A stretch of DNA of 64,000 nucleotides from Ensifer adhaerens (GCF_020035535.1 NZ_CP083350.1:1498501-1562500), one strand, 5' to 3'. Counted from the first letter of the stretch, positions 1 through 8,878 are shown. Notes: generated by a model from the letters alone, not told the origin. Program-made: numbers and translations.

Positions 1-236
1 CTCGCGTCGACATCGGTAAAGAACTGGCCAACGCTGCAGTCAAGCGCGTGAGATATGGCAACCAACTTGCTTGCCGATATCCGGTTGGTTCCCTTCTCGT
101 ACTTCTGCACCTGCTGAAACGTCAAACCCAGCTTGGTTGCAAGCGTTTCCTGGGACATGCCGAGCATGTTACGAATGCGTCTGACATTGCGACCGACGAT
201 TACATCGACTTCGTTTGGGGACTTGGGATTAGACAT
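1..236 (-). CDS. XRE-family HTH regulator (3' end outside window)
   Basis: The minus strand reads a protein starting MSNPKSPNEVDVIVGRN from an ATG at 236 and still open at the window edge after 78 codons. Residues 16-70 form a Cro/C1-type helix-turn-helix: RRIRNMLGMSQETLATKLG, then TFQQVQKYEKGTNRIS and a hydrophobic fifth helix. The VGRNVRRIR..GMSQ..L pattern is very common in rhizobial XRE regulators of about 130 residues, so roughly 50 residues are probably missing. Its target cannot be told; the next gene is 320 bp away on the same strand. The HTH assignment is secure, the function is not. Confidence 0.8.
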   Translation of the reverse strand, partial: MSNPKSPNEVDVIVGRNVRRIRNMLGMSQETLATKLGLTFQQVQKYEKGTNRISASKLVAISHALDCSVGQFFTDVDA

Positions 237-558
237 GAGGCTCTCCTTCGATCCAGAGTCGGGGAAGGCGATGTGGACGGAGCACAGCGGTTCCCGGCGA
301 TGCTGATGATCGCCCGTCAGCGAGCGCCAGAGCACACACGTCGTCTTCGCGCATCCATGTGATGCTACCATCTACAGACCGCCCGCAAGTATATTAGATA
401 ACATTCATATAAACATCAAATTGAGAGGCCGTTCGCCTGGCTGTGCGCCTAGGAGAAAACGTTCTCCAGCGTCTGCGAAAGGTCATACCAACCAGGGCTT
501 GGACCTGGAGCGTAACAAGCCCCACATGCCTCCACTACTGTCTCCATCAGAAAACGAC
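237..558. other. Intergenic region, no gene seen
   Basis: About 320 bp upstream of the partial HTH regulator. Near 385-420 it contains an A+T-rich stretch that could hold a promoter. No convincing coding sequence or RNA was seen on either strand. Confidence 0.4.
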
Positions 559-840
559 TTAGCGAAACGGCAGAGGGGACAGCTCGGCTTCATAATTCAT
601 AGTCGGAACCAACTGGTCGAATGTCCATTCGTTGCCTTCCGAGCAAACGAAGAGAATTTTGCCCGCGCGTTCCAGCGTCTCTTGCGTATCCCGATGAACC
701 TCGGTTCCTCCGAAGTATAGGGGCTTCCCAGTCGTCGGATCGATACCGGATATCGAGGCCGTTGCCAGGATTTTTTCCGAGGTCCCCACAATAGGATTGC
801 CCTCTGGTGACAGAAAATCACACGAAGAATCTGCTTTCAT
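559..840 (-). CDS. Hypothetical 93-residue protein, copy 1 of a duplicated gene
   Basis: This is a 93-residue protein beginning MKADSSCDFLSP and ending SPLPFR. Its ATG follows an AAGGACAACAAA ribosome site. A second gene of identical length lies at 7080-7361 and differs at about 15 of 93 positions, so the reading frame has been kept since duplication. The central core ISGIDPTTG.PLYFGGTEVH and the Cys-containing LFVCSEGNEWTFDQLVP are nearly invariant. No signal peptide, membrane segment or known domain is visible, and I do not recognise the family. It stands alone between the HTH regulator and a divergent membrane protein. Confidence 0.7.
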   Translation of the reverse strand: MKADSSCDFLSPEGNPIVGTSEKILATASISGIDPTTGKPLYFGGTEVHRDTQETLERAGKILFVCSEGNEWTFDQLVPTMNYEAELSPLPFR

Positions 841-1103
841 TTTGTTGTCCTTGAAAGGCTAACCGTGCAGGTACGGGCCTGGCTCATTGCTAAAATCCGA
901 AGACATCTGATCTTCTTCGGCCGCAACCGACAAGCAAGCGAAGCGGCGGGTGTGATGTTCACGCTCGCGGCGCAACTTCTTGGAGTCTGATCCCTTGATC
1001 GCCAAGCCTTCGTTCCGTTCCACCCACCACGCGATAGAAAACTAGATTTTAACTGCAGTGATAGCAGGATTGATCGATTTAAAGTTGTCGAGGTGCAGCC
1101 ATA

Positions 1104-1433
1104 ATGAGAAGCCTATTCGGCTTGGTCGCGGGCCCGATAATTTTGACCGGTCTTGGATTTCTGTTCTTTGGAGTATGGGGTGCGGCCATCGGCTTTTTTG
1201 TCTTGATAGCCGCCGTCGTCTTCGTCCCGCTGCTTGGAGCTGGAACAGCAATCGTGGGCCCGTCTCTGCCTATGGTGCTGCTCCTTGCGAACGCGATTCC
1301 CTTCGGATTCTATCTCTTAAACTGCACAGGACGGGCATGTCCCAACTACACTGTTGCCGCCGCCGCGCCCATATATGTGGCTGCGACTTTCTTCGGCTTC
1401 TTTTATTGGCTTTTTGCCGCTCGTAAACGTTAA
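1104..1433 (+). CDS. Small hypothetical membrane protein
   Basis: This 109-residue, strongly hydrophobic protein has three or four predicted membrane spans (about 5-23, 26-48, 55-72 and 82-104). A short loop holds two cysteines (CTGRACPNY), and the end is basic (AARKR). A GAGGTG ribosome site sits upstream of the ATG. The inside-positive C-terminus supports an inner-membrane location. No family is recognised, and the nearest genes on either side give no operon context. Confidence 0.6.
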   Translation: MRSLFGLVAGPIILTGLGFLFFGVWGAAIGFFVLIAAVVFVPLLGAGTAIVGPSLPMVLLLANAIPFGFYLLNCTGRACPNYTVAAAAPIYVAATFFGFFYWLFAARKR

Positions 1434-1932
1434 TGTAGTGACGACCATTGGTGCATAGTCGCCTTTCGGCTAGTAATGCCAGTCAAGGTGCGAGCCGGAC
1501 ACCGTTTACATTGCGATGACAAGGTAATCCGATATCTTTGCGGACGTCGCTCGTGCGGAAAGCAACGAGCACTTAACTCATTTAGATTGAAATTCGCAGT
1601 CCCAAGATGTTCAACTCGGGGCCGACATGTTGCGAGGGCTCGATCGCAGGACGGTCGTGTGTTGGAAGACCATGGAGTGCGCGTGCACGCCAGCAGTCAT
1701 TGAGGCAGTTAGCCTAAGCGCCGGGCGCTTGCGTGGGTATTCGGAAGAACGACAGTAGGACTCTCCAAAGCCGCCCCAGCGGATGACGCTGCCTACCGGA
1801 CCAGTCCACACAAGTCGATAATGATTTATCAAGGTTTGGATTATGGTGAACTCGTTTCTTCGGGATCGATACGTTGTCCCATGCAAGTTCGTGCCGATCA
1901 GATAGGGGCGACAGTATTGGAGACCCCTGAAG
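1434..1932. other. About 500 bp without a convincing gene
   Basis: Short open frames on both strands show neither a good ribosome site nor a protein-like composition. No IS ends or repeats were recognised here. Confidence 0.4.
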
Positions 1933-2610
1933 ATGCAATTTCTGAAATTGAAAAGACTTGGCGAGGTTCAAGAAAAGCTGAAGCCCGTGCTCGAAGAGCT
2001 TGGTTTGAGACCGCGATACGACAGGAACTCAGTCGCTGGAAAGGATTTTTGCTTCGAAAACGAAGATGGCAGTCTGCATCATACAGTGACTATACGTGTC
2101 GACGATAAAGTCTTCACCGATACCCCCAATCCTTGGAAGGGCTCATGTCTGAGGATCAAGGATGTCGGAGAAGAACCCCTAGGGTTTGGCGACTGGATGT
2201 TCGTCGAATGGGGCTGTCCATCGGATACCCCGAAATTTCGCGGAGACACCGATGAGATATTCGCCGAAATCGCAAAATATCTGAAGGAGTATCCGATTCT
2301 GCGCGTAGGGAACACGCATCCTGGCCTGATCGACGACACCGACTTCGTTAAAACTCTTCGCGATATTGAGCAAACCATCCAGGACAAAACTGATAGTCCG
2401 ATAACGGTGAAAAGGGCGGCCGATGGCGTCCTTTCGATCAACTTTGACATCGGCGCTGACAAGTGGCGCATCGAGTTTGCCAATTTTGACGCCACGCTCA
2501 TGATCAACGACGAAGAAGTTGAAAAGATCTCCTATATCCGCGTTCAAAACGTCAGGGAGATACTTTGGAGGGAAATGCGGGAGCGCAACATTCCTGACCT
2601 AGGTTTCTGA
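1933..2610 (+). CDS. Hypothetical 225-residue protein, convergent to the methyltransferase-like gene
   Basis: The protein has a balanced soluble composition, begins MQFLKLKRLGEVQEKLKPVL and ends RERNIPDLGF. A GGAG lies about 10 nt before the ATG. No domain is recognised. The first half is rich in Trp, Gly and Asp (WKGSCLRIKD, FGDWMFVEWG). The second half contains a beta-rich stretch, DGVLSINFDIGADKWRIEF. The gene ends 30 bp from the 3' end of the convergent methyltransferase-like gene, with a shared hairpin between them. Confidence 0.6.
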   Translation: MQFLKLKRLGEVQEKLKPVLEELGLRPRYDRNSVAGKDFCFENEDGSLHHTVTIRVDDKVFTDTPNPWKGSCLRIKDVGEEPLGFGDWMFVEWGCPSDTPKFRGDTDEIFAEIAKYLKEYPILRVGNTHPGLIDDTDFVKTLRDIEQTIQDKTDSPITVKRAADGVLSINFDIGADKWRIEFANFDATLMINDEEVEKISYIRVQNVREILWREMRERNIPDLGF

Positions 2611-2618
2611 TCACGACA

Positions 2619-2647
2619 GACCCTGATCCGTTGCGCAGGTCAGGGTC
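2619..2647. terminator. Bidirectional stem-loop between convergent genes
   Basis: Arms GACCCTGA (2619-2626) and TCAGGGTC (2640-2647) pair perfectly around a 13-nt loop. CTTTCT follows on the plus side. The hairpin overlaps the stop codon of the minus-strand methyltransferase-like gene, so it can serve both convergent transcripts. Confidence 0.55.
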
Positions 2648-4874
2648 CTTTCTCCTCGCGTAGGATATGCTCACGCCATTCCAGCGCCCTGATACGAGCC
2701 GGATTTTGGCTCTGTGCCATGCTGCGGAAGCCCGATGCTGTTTTCCACCGTTTACTGTCGAGCGCCAGTCGCGCAGCTTGATCGATGTCCACGTCCTCGC
2801 CTGTGAGGGCGGCGTGGATAGCGTGACCAATGACGCGATAGATCACCGGCGGCGTCGTTTCGCAAATCTGTGCCATTTGAGCGCGCTCAGAGCCAAGGAA
2901 TGTCCAATCGTCTGGAATACCCTGCAGCCTCTTCAAAATCTGTAGCGACAAAGGCACGGAATCGGTTTGCAGGTCTTCAAGCCGAGGTCGGACAATGTGT
3001 CTTTCGTAGTCGTTGAAGCCGTACTTGTGCCATTTGTCGAACGTGTCAGAACTTCCGCGAATGAGACTCAACGCATCGGGTGCGATCTTTTTTCCGTGTT
3101 TGGACAGCCATGTCCGCGCCCATTTTCGGTATTTAATCTGGTCTGGCGTACGTGACCCTTCGGGGATTGCTTCGATTTCCGGCAGAAAACCGAAAGCAAC
3201 ATCGGCGATGGCGTCTCCAACGGTCTGATGTATCGGGTTCACCAGGATCGGTGGCCGAAGTCGCGACCCGTATTCCTTCGCTACCCCCATCAATATCGAT
3301 CTCGGGCGATCCTGCGGGACGCCGAGCATCGAAGCATTAAGGCCGAAATCTGCGACAGCAAAACCAAGTTCTTCAGCCTGGCTTGCCAGTCTGTTGCGAA
3401 AGGGAATGTGTCTCGGGCCCAGAAATTCTGACGCAGATTCGAAGAAGAATGCTTTTGGCCGGATATCCCGGAGCAATTGGAACGCATGGCCGAACTGCTG
3501 ACGTTCGTCGTCTTCGCCTCTGCCTCTTTCCTTGAACGGTTGGTCTCTGAGCGTTGCCGCAAGTAGATGGACCTCTTGGCCGCCCAAGCGGTTGATCTCG
3601 CCCATTAGATCGGAGGAGAGGCCGTCGTAATCGATCTGAAAGCGCCGTAAGTTCCAGGCGTTTGGAATTGTCCGTCTTCCAGGCTGTTCGAGCGTCAAAG
3701 GTTTGAAGTCTACCTCTGGAGCGCTTTCCTTCGTATATGTGACTACTTTTTGTCGTCCGGAAGGCGTCATGGACCGGCCTCTCGGTCTGCCTGGCGACAT
3801 CGAAGTGTAGGTTGCTCGAAGACGGAAACCAGCAGCATCCAGGCCGACCGCTTCGACTCCGCTCGCTGCGCGCACAATGAAGGCATTCAGTTTTTCGACC
3901 GGTCTTGGCGAGAAGCGTTGCGAGAGAGTGCTGTCGTTATGAACTCCGGCGAGGTAGGCAATGGATGACAGCGCGTCCCATTGATCGTGTTCGGAAGCGT
4001 CGGAAGGAAAGCCACCAAGAAATCCGCCTGCCTGAAGCGCCACAAGTGCTTGTCTTGCTTCCGCAAAATATCTGAGCGTCGGGTTGTCATTCCCGACAAG
4101 GCCCCACTCTGACTTAGGTATCGCCCGTCCTGGGAATAAATGGTCAAATTCGTTCAGAAGGCTTTTCGCGCAAGCAACAATTTCCTCTTCCTTCTCTACG
4201 AAGAACGTTTCCCTAAGCGCGCTGACTACTGCGCCTTTTTGCTCTAGCGCAGCAACTTCTTCATCGCTCATCTCTGCGAGTAAATCATAATTATCGACCG
4301 TCTCATAATAACGGCGCACATACCTCAGATTCGCTTCATATGTTTCCATAGCGAAGTGCAGTTTCTTCGTCCTCGTGGTGAATGAGTGCTGGCGCTTTTC
4401 GGCCATGCGAACGCATTCTGCTTTGAAGCATTCATCCCGAAGTTTATAAACCGCATCGATATCGGAGATTTTCACACTCTCCGGAACTTCACGAAGGCGC
4501 GCCAGTTCGCTTGCGCCCAGACGGCCACCGGCATCGCCCAGGTTCATTGCCTGGGCGATGGCTTCTTCATCGGCATGCACGAGTGCACGAATTCCATCGA
4601 AACCTAGACCCTGTTTCGTGATCCGATCCCTGTGACGTCCCAGCTTCGGCGTTATCGCCATGAAGGTGGCGATCTCATCATCGTTCAGGCCGCAGTCCCG
4701 AAGGAGGGGAATGATGTTCGCCGCTCCGTGCGATTTGCAAAGGGCATCGATTTTGTCGACGAGCGCGAGAATGCTGTTGCTCTGTTTCTGGCGCATCCTC
4801 TTGATTGCGATACCTTCCGCGTGGAGCGTTTCATCGGATGGCGATCTCTTGCTGATGCGTTTTTTAGGAGGCAT
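2640..4874 (-). CDS. Cytosine-C5 DNA methyltransferase-like pseudoenzyme
   Basis: About 744 residues from the ATG at 4874; an in-frame TTG at 4940 would add 22. The first ~420 residues are unrecognised and rich in charged helices. The last ~300 follow the C5-methyltransferase motif order, but the catalytic residues are changed. Where motif IV should read PCQPF, residues 441-447 read TLRDQPF, so the nucleophile Cys is gone. Motif VI ENV is ESA (about 479). Motif X QIGNA is QICET (about 669). The supporting motifs remain: GVPQDRPR (motif VIII, about 518) and LQGIPDDW (about 650). No FxGxGG motif I is visible. The frame is fully open, so this may be a maintained DNA-binding pseudoenzyme, perhaps in a defence or control role. 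Confidence 0.65.
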   Translation of the reverse strand: MPPKKRISKRSPSDETLHAEGIAIKRMRQKQSNSILALVDKIDALCKSHGAANIIPLLRDCGLNDDEIATFMAITPKLGRHRDRITKQGLGFDGIRALVHADEEAIAQAMNLGDAGGRLGASELARLREVPESVKISDIDAVYKLRDECFKAECVRMAEKRQHSFTTRTKKLHFAMETYEANLRYVRRYYETVDNYDLLAEMSDEEVAALEQKGAVVSALRETFFVEKEEEIVACAKSLLNEFDHLFPGRAIPKSEWGLVGNDNPTLRYFAEARQALVALQAGGFLGGFPSDASEHDQWDALSSIAYLAGVHNDSTLSQRFSPRPVEKLNAFIVRAASGVEAVGLDAAGFRLRATYTSMSPGRPRGRSMTPSGRQKVVTYTKESAPEVDFKPLTLEQPGRRTIPNAWNLRRFQIDYDGLSSDLMGEINRLGGQEVHLLAATLRDQPFKERGRGEDDERQQFGHAFQLLRDIRPKAFFFESASEFLGPRHIPFRNRLASQAEELGFAVADFGLNASMLGVPQDRPRSILMGVAKEYGSRLRPPILVNPIHQTVGDAIADVAFGFLPEIEAIPEGSRTPDQIKYRKWARTWLSKHGKKIAPDALSLIRGSSDTFDKWHKYGFNDYERHIVRPRLEDLQTDSVPLSLQILKRLQGIPDDWTFLGSERAQMAQICETTPPVIYRVIGHAIHAALTGEDVDIDQAARLALDSKRWKTASGFRSMAQSQNPARIRALEWREHILREEKGP

Positions 4875-4993
4875 TTTCGGTATGAATTCCTTGCTGTCGG
4901 TTTTCTTTCCTCTGCCACACAAGGAATTCTCTCCGTCCAAAGAGAAAGATTAAATCTTGAAATACCTCGCCGATTAATCGCGAGTTTTCGGCG

Positions 4994-5330
4994 TCAAATC
5001 ACCTTTTTCCTTCGGCTCGAACGTTTCATGATGTCACCCACCTTCTCCTGATCGAGAGTTGAACGTTCAAATAACTCCATTGCGAGCGCAAGCAGGGCAG
5101 GACGCTCGTTCTCCAGAATTTCTTTTGCCCGGGTGGATTCCTTTGCAACCCTCGCGTCGATACGTTCCCGCAGTCTGGATCGCCGCGTCGAAGGGTTTCG
5201 AAGGCGTTGTCATCTGTCGCCGCACAATGACGGATCGATGCTCCGATGCCCAACATTTCCATTATCGTGGCCAGCTTGGCTGCTCTTGCAAGATCAGACG
5301 AGGGCGCGCGATAAACGGCATCTCAAAATA
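4994..5330 (-). pseudogene. Decayed C-terminus of an FtsH-like M41 protease
   Basis: Two minus-strand frames together give the end of an FtsH-type peptidase. The first reads SSDLARAAKLATIMEMLG.., the region after the zinc site. The second reads ERIDARVAKESTRAKEIL followed by LALAMELFERSTLD, the usual last helices, and stops at 4994. A frameshift separates them, and the ATPase and HEAGH parts are absent. It lies just upstream of the methyltransferase-like gene. It resembles the intact protein at 9944-11914 in type, though the two are not obvious copies at the DNA level. Confidence 0.55.
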
Positions 5331-5990
5331 TGCGGCTACTACCTGACTGTTAGCGCCTTTGCCGAGGGAAATTTGTTCGACGGGTGTCGACATATCTACC
5401 CACACCAAGTTGGATCCCGACCACAGGCGCGTTAACCATATCTTAACGGTTGCCCCTGGAGTCCTTGACTTTGGTAGTCATTCTCGATGAACTTTAACCT
5501 TGTTGTCCCGCGGGACACGGAAACAGGCTAGATAGCGTTGTTCGCGCGGGCCATAGCAGATGCGCTCCCGCACCAATCGCAACGAACGAGGTCGAACGTG
5601 AAACAGATAGTTCGAATAGGAACGTCGCCGAGGGATGACCTCTCCGCCATTTCGGCTGCCTGACATATACGTCGGTCAGCCGTTTCGCTGACCCTCATCC
5701 CACCTTCTGCCAACACACCCAAGGTGACAGACGTGCGCGCGACCACAACTCCCATGCGCCGTAGGGAGGCTTTTGCCTGACTGCAAAGGCGGCCCGAGAT
5801 CGCTACGCCTAGAGATATTCCGCTAGCAGCACCGGGGACGTGGATGTCCGAGACCAGCCGGTTTCTGCTGCGACGAAACGCGAGAGGTCTATGTTGAAGA
5901 CGCATTCTCATCCGTATCTGTACCTGGCAGCGAACGCGACCGCGCTTCGACATGCCGGTTTTTCAGCTGAGACGAGGGCAGGAGGTCGCG
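5331..5990. other. About 660 bp without a convincing gene
   Basis: Open frames occur on both strands, including a minus-strand one at 5528-5953. They are Arg/Ser-rich, lack ribosome sites and have no recognisable motif. This is probably decayed sequence. Confidence 0.35.
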
Positions 5991-6725
5991 ATGGTTTGCG
6001 TAAACCCTCTCCTTAAAGAGATTTTTGCCGACGGACATAGCCCTGTTCGAGAAATTGGCCGTCGGAGGCGCATTTCGTTCCCGACGGACAAGGCTTCGAC
6101 CGGCCTCATCAAGGCCCATTCGCCTTTGATGGCCGATGGGCTACTGCATCTCGACACTGATCCAAAAGTCGTGCGACTTGCTCCGTATCCGGTGGGGATC
6201 TCCTGCTTGTCGAGGCTCGACGGAAGCGCAACCGGCAATTCCGACTACATTCCCGATATCGCAATCTTGCTTCGCGACCATAGTGTCGTCTTCAGCGATT
6301 TCGTCCCGTTAACAGAGCAGGTTGACTCTTGTTTTTCAGCGCGTGTGGCCGAGCGGGTTCGATATTTTCGCAATCGTTTAGACTGCGCCTACTCGGTCCT
6401 TGACGAACGTTCCGTTCGCATCGAGCCGCGGCTGTCAAACTTGCGCGTAATGTGGAGCCACGCGGCCCGCGGAACGGAGCCGACGTCACTTGCCCGTGCA
6501 AGAGAAGTCGTCCGCCGCGCCAGGCTTCCAGCTACAATCCAGGCCATCTCAGAGACGGCAGAGTTTGTCCACCAATCGATCCGTTGGTCGTCGCAAGAGA
6601 AGCCAGTGCTCCTTAAAGAGACCAATTTGATCTTCACGGCAGTCATGCAGTTGGCCATCTCGGGAGAGGTCCGCCTTGACCTCGGCAAGCCGTTTTCGCT
6701 GAGATCTGTCGTTTACGGGTGCTGA
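5991..6725 (+). CDS. TnsA-like endonuclease-type protein
   Basis: The chosen ATG follows AGGAGG with ideal spacing, giving 244 residues. Residues 18-110 resemble the TnsA N-terminal nuclease region found in Tn7-like transposition genes: basic REIGRRRRISFP, then a VVRLAPYP strand, then YIPDIAILLRDHSVVFSDF, where TnsA proteins carry a YxPDF..r..dG...iE pattern. The end (LIFTAVMQLAISGEVRLDLGKP) resembles a small C-terminal helical domain. No TnsB, TnsC or TniQ partner is nearby. It may act with a trans-encoded transposase, or be a domesticated nuclease or regulator. The family assignment is by pattern only. Confidence 0.5.
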   Translation: MVCVNPLLKEIFADGHSPVREIGRRRRISFPTDKASTGLIKAHSPLMADGLLHLDTDPKVVRLAPYPVGISCLSRLDGSATGNSDYIPDIAILLRDHSVVFSDFVPLTEQVDSCFSARVAERVRYFRNRLDCAYSVLDERSVRIEPRLSNLRVMWSHAARGTEPTSLARAREVVRRARLPATIQAISETAEFVHQSIRWSSQEKPVLLKETNLIFTAVMQLAISGEVRLDLGKPFSLRSVVYGC

Positions 6726-6884
6726 ATGATATCAGCTTACCGCGGTAAACACCGGGCACTTGCGAGCTCCGAAATCTGGCCGGTCGGCAATAGAATAGTT
6801 CAGGGAGGCGCACAATGGGACGAACTGGCAGATTTCACCACCGGCCCTGAAGTTGTCCGACCATCATACAATGCGCCATTCTAA
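6726..6884 (+). CDS. Short ORF directly after the TnsA-like gene
   Basis: This 52-codon frame begins one base after the TnsA-like stop. It reads MISAYRGKHRALASSEIWPVG and ends VVRPSYNAPF. Its composition is protein-like and its placement suggests translational coupling. It could be a genuine small protein or the truncated start of a larger partner such as a transposase. No family is recognised. Confidence 0.3.
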   Translation: MISAYRGKHRALASSEIWPVGNRIVQGGAQWDELADFTTGPEVVRPSYNAPF

Positions 6885-6889
6885 ATGGT

Positions 6890-7075
6890 ATGAACATTAG
6901 ACCCCGAGCACTTCTTAGTACGACAAAAGATCTTGAACCTGGGAAGTGGGTGAAGATCGCTGGCTGGCAGAACGTTGACGCCGCCAAGAAGCGGATCGTT
7001 GTTGACGCACGATGCGATGACGGCGGAACGCTGAAAAGAGTCTTCAGCGAACACCGTTTCTGCCTCCATCGGAAT
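6890..7075 (+). pseudogene. Probable truncated coding fragment
   Basis: The frame starting MNIRPRALLSTTKDLEPGKW continues with plausible protein sequence (VKIAGWQNVDAAKKRIVVDA) for about 60 codons. It then runs into the antisense of the 93-residue gene copy at 7080. Loss of protein-like composition at that junction suggests a gene cut by insertion of the duplicated segment. No family is recognised. Confidence 0.3.
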
Positions 7076-7079
7076 ACGA

Positions 7080-7361
7080 CTAGCGGAGCGAAAGAGGGGA
7101 CTGCTCGGGCTCATAAGTCAAAGCGGGCACTAGCTGGTCGAACGTCCATTCGTTGCCCTCCGAGCAAACGAAGAGAATCTTACCCCCACGTTCAAGAGTC
7201 TTCTGGGTATCCCAATGAACCTCGGTTCCTCCGAAGTACAGGGGCTCCCCAGTTGTCGGATCGATACCGGAGATCGAAGCAGTTGCAAATATTTTTTCGG
7301 ATGTCCCCACAATAAGAGCGCCGTCTGGAGACAGAAAATCACACGAAGAATCTGCTTTCAT
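7080..7361 (-). CDS. Hypothetical 93-residue protein, copy 2 of a duplicated gene
   Basis: This is the paralogue of 559-840: same length, MKADSSCDFLSP start and about 84% identical residues. The start at 7361 is chosen over longer upstream extensions because it matches copy 1 and follows an AAGGACAACAAA site, which is also conserved. Most changes lie at the C-terminus (ALTYEPEQSPLSLR). The function is unknown. Both copies are minus strand, about 6.5 kb apart, bracketing the methyltransferase-like and TnsA-like genes. Confidence 0.7.
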   Translation of the reverse strand: MKADSSCDFLSPDGALIVGTSEKIFATASISGIDPTTGEPLYFGGTEVHWDTQKTLERGGKILFVCSEGNEWTFDQLVPALTYEPEQSPLSLR

Positions 7362-7488
7362 TTTGTTGTCCTTGGAGGGCCCACACATTCGCGCAGGCCG
7401 CGCTGTACTATTAGGCATTCGACACTCGTCGGCCGCAACCAACAAGAAGGCATTTACGCCTGCAATTCGGAATGTCAGTCGGCTCTGA

Positions 7489-7697
7489 AGGAAATTGCCC
7501 GCGACAGGCTTAAGCAAAATGGCCACTTGATGATCAGCGAAATGGTCAATGCTAGGGCAGATAGTTGGCGATGCATCGTCCGCGGACGCTGGAGGAGCGG
7601 GCTTCTACCCGCAGTCAGCTTTAAATTACCGAGGTGAGGCGGCGATAACGATGCTTCGTGACGGGATCTATCGGAGCGGATGGACGGCCGCAGTCCA
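7489..7697 (+). repeat. Decayed direct repeat, family 2, copy 1
   Basis: About 200 bp that recurs, imperfectly and in the same orientation, at 20550-20752. Shared blocks include AATGGCCAC, ATCAG.GAAATGGTC, ATAGTTGGCGATG, CCGCAGTCAGCTTTAAA and ATGGACGG.CGCAG. A plus frame reads NGHLMISEMVNARADSWRC here and NGHLKISEMVDAGANSWRC there, so it probably derives from a once-coding sequence. Confidence 0.55.
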
Positions 7698-8089
7698 CGG
7701 CAGTTGCAGGCGCTACATTCCTGCCGCGTGTCACTAACTGGTAGTGGAATTCGTTAGTGAAGTGGTGGCGACTTCTAGTGAACTTCCTGGCGCAGATCCG
7801 CTAGAAGCTGCGCGCTGGCGTCGCCTCCGAGCCCCGCGCACTGTAACGACGGGCCCTTTGTCGAGGGCAGCCACTAGCCGCCATGGCATCGGTTCAAACA
7901 ATCGATTTAAAGCAGAAGCGATTGGCCCCGGCGTCCACGCAATCTTCGCGCTATCTCGCGTCAGAGACATCTAGCGGTTGCGCCCACAACCTGACCGTGC
8001 TCATCGTAAACGAGCAGGTGAGGGGGGCCAAATTGAAATCCAGGCGCGGATTCAATGATCAGAGCGCCCTTGGCTCCTGGTAGGGAACC
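7698..8089. other. About 390 bp without a convincing gene
   Basis: No supported coding sequence was found. The region contains a nod-box-like core (listed separately). The nearest downstream gene on the plus strand is more than 1 kb away, and 8090-8878 is on the opposite strand. Confidence 0.4.
7892..7916 (+). promoter_or_regulatory. nod-box-like core (NodD target candidate)
   Basis: GTTCAAACAATCGATTT (7892-7908) matches the conserved rhizobial nod-box core ATCCAAACAATCGATTT at 15 of 17 positions. The following TACCAATC part and the upstream half are poorly preserved. No nod gene follows. It is therefore at best a relic or half-site, possibly left by a rearrangement in a symbiotic region. 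Chance occurrence is possible. Confidence 0.35.
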
Positions 8090-8878
8090 CTACACCGAAT
8101 GCTTCCACCATCGGAGGACGAGCATCCGAGCGTGCTCGACGATCATGGATGCGAAGTGCCCGCCACAGTGGGTACTGTACTTCCTGAGGCGTTCCGCGAG
8201 GTATTGCACCGCTCCATCAGCACTTGAGGTGTGCCTGGGAGGATCGTCAGTAGGAACCGCGACAGAGCTAACCGCCTTTGCCAGGGGGCTTGCTGCCTCT
8301 ACATGTTCTTTTTCCGGCCATCTCAATCCCAGCTCGCATCCCTTCCGGGCACGGATAGCAAAGTTGGGAGAAAGCGCATACGGAAAGTCTCGATCGTCCA
8401 AGGCTTCGGGATACAACCAAGTACGCGTGTACTCCAGATCGACGTCCCAGTCCTCCAAGTCAACCCGCTTCTCGGTTGCTTCAATATCGTCCTTAGCTCG
8501 GAAGAACACCGTAGAGGCCAGCTCGACATCACACCAGTAAACGCACATGCCTTTACCGCTGAAATTGCTCCGGTCAATATTAGGCAATAGGCGAGACTTA
8601 CCTCCTCGGCTCTCGGCCTCCATTTTCTTACCAAATTCGGTGTTCGTCACCGAGTTCAGCACCGCATCGTCTTTGGGGCCGTAGGACGTAAATGCCGTAG
8701 CGAAACTCAGCTCGGGCATCTCCGGCGTGCCAAACTGAGCCTCCGAAAACCAGGCCTTGTCACAGGCGTTGATTGTCTTTCCCAACAGCGCCTCTAATTT
8801 GGCATTCGCATCCCTCAGGGTGTTTGCCTGAACATAAACGGTGGCGCAGTAGGTGTTCTCGATGCTGTAAATTCCCAT
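8090..8878 (-). CDS. Hypothetical 262-residue protein
   Basis: I chose the ATG at 8878 (MGIYSIENTYCATVYVQANT) because GGAAA lies 7 nt upstream; a GTG/TTG-type start ten codons earlier has no such site. The N-terminal part reads like a compact alpha/beta domain with DANAKLEALLGK. The middle contains Trp- and Asp-rich stretches (DLEDWDVDLEYTRTWLYPEAL). The C-terminus has a basic, Cys/His-containing tail (YSTHCGGHFASMIVEHARM). No family is recognised. It is divergent from the 9.3 kb cluster. Confidence 0.55.
   Translation of the reverse strand: MGIYSIENTYCATVYVQANTLRDANAKLEALLGKTINACDKAWFSEAQFGTPEMPELSFATAFTSYGPKDDAVLNSVTNTEFGKKMEAESRGGKSRLLPNIDRSNFSGKGMCVYWCDVELASTVFFRAKDDIEATEKRVDLEDWDVDLEYTRTWLYPEALDDRDFPYALSPNFAIRARKGCELGLRWPEKEHVEAASPLAKAVSSVAVPTDDPPRHTSSADGAVQYLAERLRKYSTHCGGHFASMIVEHARMLVLRWWKHSV

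Noticed and set aside
5528..5953. 141-codon minus-strand frame before the TnsA-like gene
   Set aside because: It is rich in Arg, Ser and Met, lacks a ribosome site and shows no recognisable domain.
5331..5990. Possible resolvase or recombinase remnant
   Set aside because: No catalytic motif of either recombinase family could be found on reading all frames.
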